Shown piece by piece: positions 35,714 to 45,421 of a stretch of DNA of 64,000 bases; the first letter of the stretch is position 1, and each line of letters begins with the position of its first letter. Origin of the DNA: Cryptomeria japonica (taxonomy: Eukaryota > Streptophyta > Pinopsida > Cupressales > Cupressaceae); contig NC_081406.1 of NCBI RefSeq assembly GCF_030272615.1, positions 482,455,900 through 482,519,899 on the forward strand. The letters run 5' to 3'. Position numbers and translations under genes: made by a program. Under the pieces are notes generated by a model. That model was given only the letters and a program-made list of their open reading frames with translations, was not told the origin of the DNA and did no database searches.

Positions 35714-35978
35714 ATCTCCCCCTTTAGCATTGATGGCAACACTAGATGTGAAAAACATCCAGGTACTAAGAAATGCCAAACAAGTCTCCCCCAATGGAGG
35801 ACAACCAATAATAAATGCCAATATCTCTCCCCTTGTGACTTTTTATTTTTCTTCCTTCATCTTTTTCACATCAATATCTCTTCCCCTTTGACATCAATGC
35901 CAAAAATCTGACAAAAATATCAAAGCAAGAACATAAACCATTGAATCACAAAGCTGACTACTCCCCCTGAGAAATAGT
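35714..35978 (-). other. Polypurine tract and 3' untranslated part of the minus-strand C element
   Basis: Starts ATCTCCCCCTTTAGC (polypurine tract on the minus strand) and includes CTACTCCCCCTGAG near 35960. It ends abruptly at the plus-strand C LTR. Confidence 0.7.
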
Positions 35979-36437
35979 TATTGGCCATTTGGTAGAATTG
36001 ATTATTTGTTGCATTGATGTTTTGTCATTGATGTCAACACTAGTTGTTTGTATGCTTTACCGACACCCTTTTGGTCCCAGTAGGATGAGTGGTTCCTAGT
36101 TAGCTTGTATCCGACATGATCTGATAGGATCCGATATAGTTTGGTGATGGAATTGGCTTGTTCATGATACTAATACTCATATTTGGTTAGTTGGTGATCA
36201 TATTCAAGACTCAGTAGTTGGAGATCATTGCTGAAGTGTGTAGACCTAGACTTGGTCCCAGTTGCTCTAGGTTATGGACAAGGATTAATGTAATGTGTGG
36301 ATAGGATCTATTGTTGTATTTTTGGGATGTCTTATGTGTTGTTAACTACTTGTTTGGTCTAAGGCCGACATGGTTTGTAATTATATAATTGGTTTATTAT
36401 CTGGTGGCTGACCTGATTGTTTATGGTCGAGGGTTTG

Positions 36438-36446
36438 TATATATAG
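36438..36446 (+). promoter_or_regulatory. TATA box of the C 5' LTR
   Basis: TATATATAG, positioned in mid-LTR as in the B elements. Confidence 0.5.
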
Positions 36447-36970
36447 ATGTAAGATCTCATTGTAGATCATCATGGTTAATGTAAGAGGTCATGGTCAAGG
36501 AATGTAATGTGTGAATAATGTAATATCATTCAGGCAGAGGAGTTGGTCGATCATTGGAGATCGAATTGGGTTTATGTAAGAGGATTCAGTCCTCTGGTAT
36601 TGAGCTTAACCAAAACTATACTTTGGCATAGGAGATGCTATCTTTTGTAGTTCAACACTTCTCCGGATTGTAGTATGGATTTATATGTAGTCAATGAGGC
36701 TCCTTTTTTGATGAGCTATGTGCTCTAGGCTATTGGAGTTCTTGCAAGTGAAAGCTCCTTCATTGTAATTCACATACTTACTACACAAGTATTATCTGAC
36801 TGTGGGTAGGCTTCCCACCGTGGTTTTTCAAGGTTTTCCATGTACAAATCTTGGTGTTGTGTGGATGTCTTTTATTCTATGATTACTATTTATGCTTAAT
36901 TGGATTAACGGTATTATTGTTTTTGGCTCCGGTATTAAAGTTTTAATTGTTGAATGTTCCTATAATTTGT

Positions 36971-37001
36971 GACAACTGATTCACCCCCCCTCTCAGTTGT
37001 C
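36971..37001 (+). promoter_or_regulatory. U5 hairpin of the C 5' LTR
   Basis: Nine perfect bp GACAACTGA/TCAGTTGTC, 13-nt loop TTCACCCCCCCTC, 25 nt before the LTR end. Confidence 0.75.
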
Positions 37002-37028
37002 TTCCGGTTATATGAACTGTCTAACAAT

Positions 37029-37040
37029 TGGTATCAAAGC
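37029..37040 (+). other. Primer binding site of C
   Basis: TGGTATCAAAGC; one change from the iMet complement TGGTATCAGAGC. The same variant is in B3. Confidence 0.85.
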
Positions 37041-37084
37041 TTTGATCCTCTCTATAGAAAGCTTGACCGCTTGATGAAGATCCT

Positions 37085-40046
37085 ATGGCAACTAACAGTT
37101 CATGTTCATCTAGTTCTTCTAAAGCTATCTTTCAAAGGGATATTCTGAGGCTTGATGGAACAAATTACATAGTATGGAAGATTTAGATGGAGACCCATCT
37201 GAGATGTCTTGGCAAGGATATTTGGGAGATCACACAGAATGGTGTCACACCTCATAATCCGACATCTGGTGATCCTCCTCTGACAAACCTAGATAAAGAG
37301 ATTGAGAATGATTGTAGAGCAAGAGAAGCCCTCTTGTGTGCACTTTCTGATTAGAAAATAATGGGATTAACTAATAAATCATCTGGAAAGGCTATATGGG
37401 ATACTTTGGTTGGGAAACTATCTGCTTTTGAGCTTGAGGAATTTGGACCCTCTGGAGCTATGAAAACTGAACCTGCTTTTCATGCATCTACATCTGCAAT
37501 TGGTAAGCAAGACTGGAAAGCTTTATATGTAAAAGAGTTAGAAGATATGAAGAGAGAAGATGACGAGTTTGAGAAACTTGAAGAACTATTTTTTAGAAGA
37601 GTACCGAAAGGACTGGTAGGAAGTAAGTATGAAGGAAAATAACCTTTTAAATGTTTTGCATGTAATAAGATTGGTCATTTTGCATCTAGATGTCCTAAAA
37701 GGAATTCAAGATTTGAAGAAAGAGTTAAAAGATCATTTAAGCCTAACCCTGGATATCAGAACAAGTATAGATTCAAGAAAAACAGAGACAAATCATGCTA
37801 CATAGTGGATGAGGAAGGCATTACTAATTCAGATGATGAACTGGCAGAAGACTCTGCTAGCGGAAGAAAATGTACCTGAGGAGAAGGCACTTGTTGCTAA
37901 AATTGAGGACAAGGATGAATGGGTAATTGACAGTGGTTGTTCACAACATATGATTGGAGATAAAGTGAAGATTATGTCTTTGCAAGAATTTGATGGTGGA
38001 CTAGTTAGATTTGGAGATGACAAGGCATGTGTGATTAAAGGAAAAGGAACTATATCATTGGATAGTAAGAAAAATACTGACAATGTATATTATATTGAAG
38101 GTTTGAAGCATAATATTTTGAGTGTAGGAAAATTGGTAGATAAGGGATTTCAATTATAGTTCAAGGATGGAAAATGCAAAATCTTTAACAGATCTGGCTT
38201 GTAGATTGCAATCGGTACACAGACAAAAGGTGACATATTTCATTTGAACTCCGGTGAGAAGACATGTTTGATTACACACATTGATGAGAGTTGGCTATAG
38301 CATAAAAGGTCATGTCATGTGAATTTTGATAGCATTGTGAAGATCAGTTCAACTAAAGCTGTTAGAGATATACCTAAGATTATGAAGCCCTATAATCTAG
38401 TATGTACAAAATGTCAAATGGGTAAATAGGTCAGAACCTCTTTTAGGAGTATACAAGATAAATCAAATGATGTTCTTAATCATATTCATACTAATTTGTC
38501 TGGCCTTGCTAGAGTTAAAATTTTTCATGGTGTTAGATATTTAATGCTAATCATTGATGATTATTCTAGAATGATGTGGGTTACTTTTTTGAGAGAAAAA
38601 TCTGAAGCATTTGAAAAGTTTAAAATCTTTAAGGCTAAAGTGGAAACTGAGATAGGATTGAAGATTAAATGTTTGAGATCAGATCATGGTGGAGAATTCA
38701 CATCTGGTGAGTTTAATAACTTTTGTGACAAGCATGGTATAAGAAGACAATTTTATTCTCCCCGGAAACCTCAGTAGAATGGAGTTGTGGAAAGGAAGAA
38801 CATAACTATCTTGGATTTTGCTAGAACAATGATGATGGAATCTAATCTACCTCATGTCTACTGGAGAGAAGTAGTGAGTACAATGGTTTATACATTCAAC
38901 AAAGTACATATCAAAGGAGAAACTGATAAGACACCTTATGAATTATAGTTTGTCAATACACCTATAGTTAAGTATTTCATAATTTTTGGTAGTAAATGTT
39001 ATATTAGGAGAGATGATACTATTGGGAAATTTGATCCTAGAAGTGATGAAGGCATACTTCTTGGCTATTATAATGAAAGCAAAGCATATAGATGTTATAA
39101 CATGAGATTGCAGAGAATTGTGGAGAGTGCTAATGTCAAAGTAGATGAGCTAAACATAAGTCAAATCAGAGTTTATGAAAAGGAACCAGTAGTGGAAATG
39201 ATTATATCTAAATTGGTAGCACCTTTACTGGAACAAATAGTTGAACCGGTTACTCCAGCAAAATCAGAGAATTCTATAGTAACTGAAGAACAGGGAAGAG
39301 GAACAAAGAGTTAGAAGACTCCTAGGTATGTAAGACTAAATCATTCTGAAGATCAAATCATTGGGGATAAGAGAAATGGAGTGATGACAAGAAGAAGACT
39401 GGCAACTAATGAGGTATGTTTAATTTAACAAGTTGAACCAGTATCAATAATTGAGGCATGTAAAGATGAATTTTGGTTAAAATCTATGCAAGAAGAATTA
39501 GATCAGATTAAGAAAAATAACACATGGACTTTGGTTCCTTGGCCTTAAAATAAAAATATTATTGGAACTAAATGGGTTTTTAGGAATACATTCAATGAGG
39601 ATGGTAAAGTTATAAGGTGTAAGGCTAGATTGGTTTTTAAAGGATATTCTAAGAAGGAAGGAATTGATATGGAGAGACCTTTGCACCGGTAGCCAGGATT
39701 TAAGCTGTAAGATTATTTCTTGCCTATGTTGCTTACAAAAACTACAAGGTTTATCAGATGGATGTTAAATGTGCATTTTTGAATGGGGATCTTGATGAGG
39801 AAGTTTATATTGAGCAAGCTAATGATTTTTCACTATCAGATGATAATGATATGGTTTGCAGGTTAAGGAAAGGTTTATATTGATTGAAACAAACACCTAG
39901 AGCTTGGTATGAAAGGTTGGATAAATATCTTTTGAAGCTTGGTTTTCCTGAAGGTAGTGCTGAAAATAATTTATATTAAAAAATCATTGATGATGATATA
40001 CTAATTGTTGAAGTATTTGTTGATGACATTATTTTTGGAGGAAGAT
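37085..40046 (+). pseudogene. Copia gag-pol of element C
   Basis: Gag starts MATNSSCSSSS (gag core LDGTNYIVWKIWMETHL), is shortened after DTLVGKL, and has one knuckle CFACNKIGHFASRC. After a frameshift near 37860 one frame holds the protease (DSGCSQHM, 37929 on), the gag-pre-integrase HHCC region, the integrase core (IIDDYSRMMWV, RSDHGGEFTS, then QNGVVERKN with Q as a stop) and the start of RT (WLKSMQEELDQIKKNNTW, GTKWVFRNTF, CKARLVFKGY). RT breaks down after 39690 and ends at the YVDD-equivalent FVDD near 40020. About nine in-frame stops, mostly TAG at Gln or Trp positions, make it inactive. Confidence 0.9.
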
Positions 40047-40323
40047 AATTGGCATATGGATACTCCAATGAGACATTGTGTGTGATTGAAGGTTTTGTCA
40101 TTGATGGAAACCTTGCAATCTTATGGCACTGACAAGACATCATATCGACAAAACAATACACAACAAGGATAGTGCACCGACATCAACAAGATCACTCTAC
40201 ACTGGCACCAGCACCGACACAGAAGAAAAGATGTATACTGGCATAGAGGCCGACAAGATTTTTGATATGTAATATTTTGATTATTATTGTAAGCCGACTT
40301 GGAAAATTTTAAAATGACTCTTG

Positions 40324-40332
40324 TATATAAAG
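40324..40332 (+). promoter_or_regulatory. TATA box of the B3 LTR
   Basis: TATATAAAG at the position of the B1 TATA boxes. Confidence 0.55.
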
Positions 40333-40804
40333 GAGATCATTGTAGACATTTAAAAAAGGTAGCGAGCAGAAAGAAAATTATTAGGCAGACCTAATGTGTG
40401 AATTATAGGTCAAGGGTATATGTAAAGAATAGAGTTAGAACTGGTACTAAATCTAGCATTAGAGATGCTATTGTAAAGCAGTACATATCATTGGATTAGT
40501 ATAATCCTCATTGTAAGTTAGTATGACTTCTCATTGTGCAGTGAGCTCTAGGCAGTTGGCCTTCCTACATGTGCAGGCCCCTATTGTAAGTAATATTCTC
40601 TTATTGGCCAGTAAGTGAATATTGTGGGTCACAAATCCCACCAAGGTTTTTCCCACACCAGGTTTCCTCATTAAACATCTTGTGTTATGGTGTTCTTTTC
40701 ATGCAGATGTTTCTGATTCTGTTTACTGCATTAATTCTTACATACCGGTATACTGCTATTTTATGTTCTGCATGTTTTAACTTAATAAATACTACTCACC
40801 AGTT

Positions 40805-40836
40805 AGATACTGATTCACCCCCCCCTCTCAGTATCT
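40805..40836 (+). promoter_or_regulatory. U5 hairpin of the B3 5' LTR
   Basis: Nine perfect bp AGATACTGA/TCAGTATCT with a 14-nt C-rich loop, 15 nt before the LTR end. Confidence 0.75.
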
Positions 40837-40853
40837 GTGAGAATCCTAACAAT

Positions 40854-40865
40854 TGGTATCAAAGC
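40854..40865 (+). other. Primer binding site of B3
   Basis: TGGTATCAAAGC two bases after the LTR. Confidence 0.85.
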
Positions 40866-40922
40866 TTGGTCCTCTATTTTCAGAAGCCTAATAGCTTGAG
40901 GAAGATCTTTACACCAGTAAAG

Positions 40923-42076
40923 ATGGAAAATCTGATGAAACAACTTGAAGGAGCTCTTACTGATTATGATGTAGAGAAGTTAAAAAAAGCAAATTAGAAG
41001 ATGATTTAAGGGCAACTCAGAATATCATTCAGGAACTTCAAGAAAATCTTACTATTACAAGAAATAAGAGAAGAGAACTTTCAGAAAAATTGCAAAATGA
41101 GAATGATGAAAAGGAATCACTTAATGATATGATAAGCAAGCTGAAACAAGAGATCATGACAACAAAAAATGAAATGTAGGATATGACTATGAGATTTTGC
41201 GAAGAGATTGAGGACAGAAAGAAGAATGAAGAAGAATTGACCAGAAGACTAAGTGATGCAGCAAATGAGAACACAAGACTTAGCTATGAAAATGACATGT
41301 TGAAGATAGATTTGATGCATACTCAGAATGACTCAAATGAACTAATGAGACAAAAAGAAATCTTGGAAAGGGAATTGGAAACTACAAATCAACATAAAGA
41401 AAAATTCAAGAAAAGCTCAGAAGAACTTGATACCTTATTGAAGAATCAAAAACCCAAAGGTGACACTTCTGGAATTGGCTTTGAAGTTGGAGAAAGCTCC
41501 GGTACTACAAATACTCAGGATCATAGCAAACCAGTAAGACCACCTAATGCTTAAAAATTCAATGGAAAATGCTTTAACTGTAATAAATATGGTCATAGGG
41601 CAAATCTATGTAGATCTAGGAATTATCAGAATATCAATCCACCCACTGGTCAATTTTCCAAATGCAACAAAATTGGTCATAACTCTGAAAACTGCAAAAT
41701 GAATGTGAGATGTTATGTTTGTGGAAGATTTGGACATCTATCTAATCAATGTAGAACACAAACCAGCATAGGTTATGGGAAAGATATTCAGAAAAATAAT
41801 GTAACTTGTTATGCATGTAACAAGATTGGGCATATTGCTAAATTTTGTAGAAGTAAAGGTACACTGGTAGACAACAAAAGTGCTAGCTTGAAAGGTAAAG
41901 AAAAAGTTGAAGAGGTTAAGAAAGAATTCTCAAAGCAATGGATTAGAAAAGCTAATCTAAATATTGGGAATACTCCACCGGTAGAACCAACAAATGCTTC
42001 ATCGGCAGGACAGAGTGATGCTTCATCGGCGGGATAGAGCAGTGCTCCACTGGTAGGAAGTTCTTCATCTAATTGA
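40923..42076 (+). pseudogene. B3 ORF1: coiled coil plus four CCHC knuckles
   Basis: Best copy of ORF1. It starts MENLMKQLEGALTDYD 57 bp after the primer site. Residues about 1-190 are a continuous heptad-type coiled coil (ERELETTNQHKEKFKKSSEE near the end). Then follow CFNCNKYGHRANLC, FSKCNKIGHNSENC (first Cys lost; B1 and B2 keep it), CYVCGRFGHLSNQC and CYACNKIGHIAKFC (about 41570-41850), a basic segment and a repeated P/S-A-G tail. Defects: one shift in an A-run near 40981 and TAG stops at 41177-41179 (CAG in B2) and 42035. Four tandem knuckles are more than the one or two usual in plant gag. Probable nucleocapsid-like RNA-binding protein; no standard Copia gag core is visible upstream. Confidence 0.85.
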
Positions 42077-42379
42077 AGAAAATTTTCTTGAGGGTTTGGC
42101 AATCTAATGACACATGTGCTATTATTCCCTCGGTTAGAGGTAAGAAGTTGAAAATCACTTATTACCGGCAAACAATGTTAAGTGAATACTTAACCGACAT
42201 GCAATTAATGTGGTAGATAGCAAAAAAGACTTTATAAAAATAAGGTTTTGGCTCCATTTCATTTCACCATGATTTCAAACTTTCAGAGAGCGCGAAGATT
42301 TTCGAGCTAAGGCATTTCGAGCAAGGAACAAGCACACTCCAAGCAATCATCCATCCAAGACAGAAAAAGGTATTTTATC

Positions 42380-44740
42380 ATGGCATCCACCTCTACAATT
42401 GAATACATAGCGAACCCTTCTGTTGTGGAAGTAATTAAAAGACCTAGGCCCATATTTCAGTTGGTCCCCAGAATAGCAAAGAAGGATGATACATTAGGTG
42501 CATTTTCTCAAATCCCTAAAGGTGTTGTATATGCTGAAGACCCTAGAATGTATAGTCACTGTAATATTGAAGAGTTAGGAGACAAGGAAATCAAAACCAT
42601 GTATAAAACTGAGATATGTGATGATACCAGCAATGTTAAAGCTGAACACAAAATCATTGAAACCCTAGGATTCACAGAAATCCTTAGCTTTCCCGAATTT
42701 CCTAAGGATGTGATTAGGATAGTGTTAAGCAGAGTTCATGGAGAATTTTTCTGGTTAGATGCAATTCATAAGATCACCAAGCAAGTGGTAAAGGCTATCA
42801 CAGGGTTACCGACCACTGGTAAAAGACCAGACAAGAACAATAAAGTTTCAAATGATTTAGTCATAAACCTAACAGGTGCAACATTTGATAAAAGATCTCT
42901 AAGGGTCAATGATGTAAAGGATACAAATGTGAGATTCTTAAGTATGATATTAGGTTACAAAGCCACTCATGCCAATAGACTTAACTCAGCTTCAAGTTTA
43001 TGCATTAAGAGTGCTTATGATATGATAACAGACAATGCAAAAATTGACATCTATGAATGGTTAAAGGATGAACTGATAGACAACCTTGGAAAGATAAAGA
43101 AGGATAAGAAAGGAACTTTCAGATTTGGAAATCTGTTAGTATGTCTAATGCTTCATATAACAAAATAGGTTCCCAGTATAGGATATAAAGAACTTGCATA
43201 TGACATACTGGTAGGAAAGCAACTGATAGAACTATTCAATACCATGGATGAGAACAAAGAAAACAACATTCATGACTTTTTCCAAGCACTAAAGACAAAA
43301 ATGAAGAAAAGGACAAGGTTATCTCAGAAAATTGTAGATAAATACAAAGATGATATATGCTTTGTTATTAAAAAGGATGAAATATGGATGGAAGTAGTCA
43401 TCCCAAGGACAATCTGGGTAACAAAAATGGGCTATGAGACAGATGACCACATAGTTGAAACTTATGCCAAAGCACTTCTGGAAGCTCCCAATAAACCTAA
43501 GGAGGAAGTATTTGGTAGTGCTGAAAAAATAGAAAAACAAATATAGTCCAAGAAAAGAGTGAAGAAGGTAGAGGCATTTGTGAGAAAAGCCAAACAAGCA
43601 AAAGCCATTAAGGAAGATGTATTAAAGAAAACCGGCATAACTGAAGATGAGTTGGTAGCCCCACAACCTGAAAACCAATCGGTAGCTGAAAGCATGAATG
43701 TAGAGGATAGCAATCCAAATCCTGAAGTCTTGTACACTACAAATGTTGATACCCAAAAGATCATAATAATAGTTGATAAAGATACAAGTGAAAAATTAGA
43801 TATGGCTAAAGAGCCTCCGATAATAGGAAATATAGAGCAACCGGTAGAGGATACAGGGAAAAAGATGGAATCTGAGGCACAAATAGAGAAATCGACAGAG
43901 CTAAAGGCTCTGGAATAGATGCCACCGGTAAGCAATGAAGCAGGAAAACTAGTGCTAAAGGAAATGCAGACACAAACTGACCTGCTAGAGGTCAATACAA
44001 GCATGGTCACTTCCATTGGTACTTAGTTTGTTGGGTCATCATCAAAGTCAACAAATGTGACTAAGGTATTACTTGAATCCATTAAGAAAATAATTGACTA
44101 CAATTCAGAAGCTTACAAAACAATAGATGATTCAATACCAATTTTGAAGATAATTGCTCCTGATTGTAATATAGATAATAAAGATTCTTTAGGATAGTTG
44201 GACACATTATGTAAATACATTTATGGAAATATTGAGAAAATAAAGGAAGAATCTGTAAAGGACATGGTAGAAAAGGAGAAACAAAAATTCTTTGAAGAAG
44301 AAATAAAGAAGTGTAATAGAGACTTTGACACACTTCTACCAGTACTATGTAGTTTGTTAAAAGAGTATAAAAACTTGTATAAAGACACATGCAAAACAAA
44401 CTTCCTAATTGTAGATATTGACAAGAAAATAAGCAAGACATAAGAAGAGATAAACAAACTTGCAGACAATTTTGTCAACTCACCAGATTCACTATCTATT
44501 TTTGAAGATAAGTTAGCAAATTTTGACGAAGAATTGCTTAAACAACAAAGAGAGAAAGAGACAATAATAAACAAGGAAAAACACTTGAGATCTAAACTGA
44601 GTCCAAGATTGGACTATCTAGCATCTTTGCAGAAGGAAATCTCAGAGGCATTAGCACAGGGAAGTAAAACACCGACAGAACAATTACAACATCTCACCGG
44701 TACTGTGAAGAGGACTGAAACAACAATAAAAGATAAGTTA
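42380..44740 (+). pseudogene. B3 ORF2: accessory protein of unknown family
   Basis: Starts MASTSTIEYIANPSVVEV. About 2.4 kb stay in one frame without a single frameshift; the defects are six stops (TAG 43166, 43544, 43916, 44024, 44195; TAA 44441). At 43166 B1 has CAG, and at 44195 B2 has CAG. An in-frame deletion after ITEDEL removes the basic linker and about 270 residues present in B1 and B2. The N-terminal 330 residues are the best conserved part (FFWLDAIHKITK, THANRLNS, WLKDELIDNLGKIKKDKKG, FRFGNLLVCLMLHITK). The C-terminal coiled coil remains. Homology to B2 ends near 44740. Confidence 0.85.
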
Positions 44741-45421
44741 GCCATCCATGTGTCATGATAGATGGCAATGTGTCCAGTGACACGTGGTCTTAGAAGAAAG
44801 TTGTGGGCCTGCCAAGGTGGAACCAGCGGTATAAAAGAAAGACACTCGACTAGCATTAAGTTGAATGCGAAGGAAATTTCAAGGCCAATGGTTGGGTGCC
44901 ACATGGTATCATGTAGCCAATAGAGAAGTGGGACCCAGCGCGGGGCCAAATTTGTTAGTCAGTATAATGCTCGATCAAGTTTCTTTTGATCGGACGGTCA
45001 GCGCTATTTTTCGGGACCAAGCTGCTCGATAGTTATGCTTCACGAAGTTGCGAAAGAGAAAAATGAAAGACGTGCAAGAACGTTGTGACCCGTTGGAATG
45101 AAAAATACCTATGAATTCAATTTTGAAGGGACGACTGAAGCATGCGGAATCAATGTTGTAGTTAAGACCCTGAGTACAATATTTGATTTCCTATCAACCG
45201 GGTGAAGATATCTTTTAAAGAATTTTTGTAGAGGAGTGGATGCAGAGCTATTTTCTTCAGGTACAGAGCAAGTCAGTTCAGTTGTAGAGCAAATTCTTTC
45301 AAGTCAAGAACAGGTTTTCTCGTACTCCTGTGTAGTAATTCCTGTGTGGTGTGTTTTATATAAGATAATTGATTCATCACAGAAGTGTCTAGGAGTGATA
45401 TTCATTTCTTATGTTTTCTAA
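44741..45421. other. Start of element X, upstream of its ORF
   Basis: More GC-balanced than its neighbours. It includes GTATAAAAG at 44829, a TATA-like site. No LTR terminus or primer site was identified, so the nature of X as an LTR element is not proven. Confidence 0.45.

Larger units (their letters stand above)
35979..37026 (+). repeat. C 5' LTR
   Basis: 1048 bp, TATTGGCCATTTGG (original TG) to GTCTAACA, followed two bases later by the primer site. TATATATAG at 36438 is the likely TATA box. Confidence 0.9.
35979..40046 (+). mobile_element. C: plus-strand Copia element, 3'-truncated
   Basis: 5' LTR, tRNA-iMet-type primer site, then gag, protease, integrase and part of RT in the Copia order (integrase before RT). 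It ends at FVDDIIFGG inside RT, where B3 begins; the rest of RT, RNase H and the 3' LTR are missing. It is inserted next to, or into, the 3' end of the opposite-strand C element. Confidence 0.9.
40047..40851 (+). repeat. B3 5' LTR
   Basis: AATTGGCATATGG (decayed TG start) to GAATCCTAACA. It has a single 57-bp subrepeat unit and TATATAAAG at 40324. Confidence 0.85.
40047..44740 (+). mobile_element. B3: non-autonomous B element, 3'-truncated
   Basis: 5' LTR, primer site, full-length ORF1 and ORF2, then a break near 44740 into unrelated sequence of element X. It begins inside the RT of element C. A 3' LTR is missing, so no target duplication can be checked. It shares the GGCATATGG LTR start and U5 with B1. 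Confidence 0.85.

Noticed and set aside
42380-44757. TAG readthrough or a recoded genetic code in B3 ORF2
   Set aside because: Sister copies have Gln codons at most of the same positions and TAG stops are equally common in Copia C and Ty3 E, so mutation at CHG sites explains them better. The single shared TAG is kept as a separate finding.
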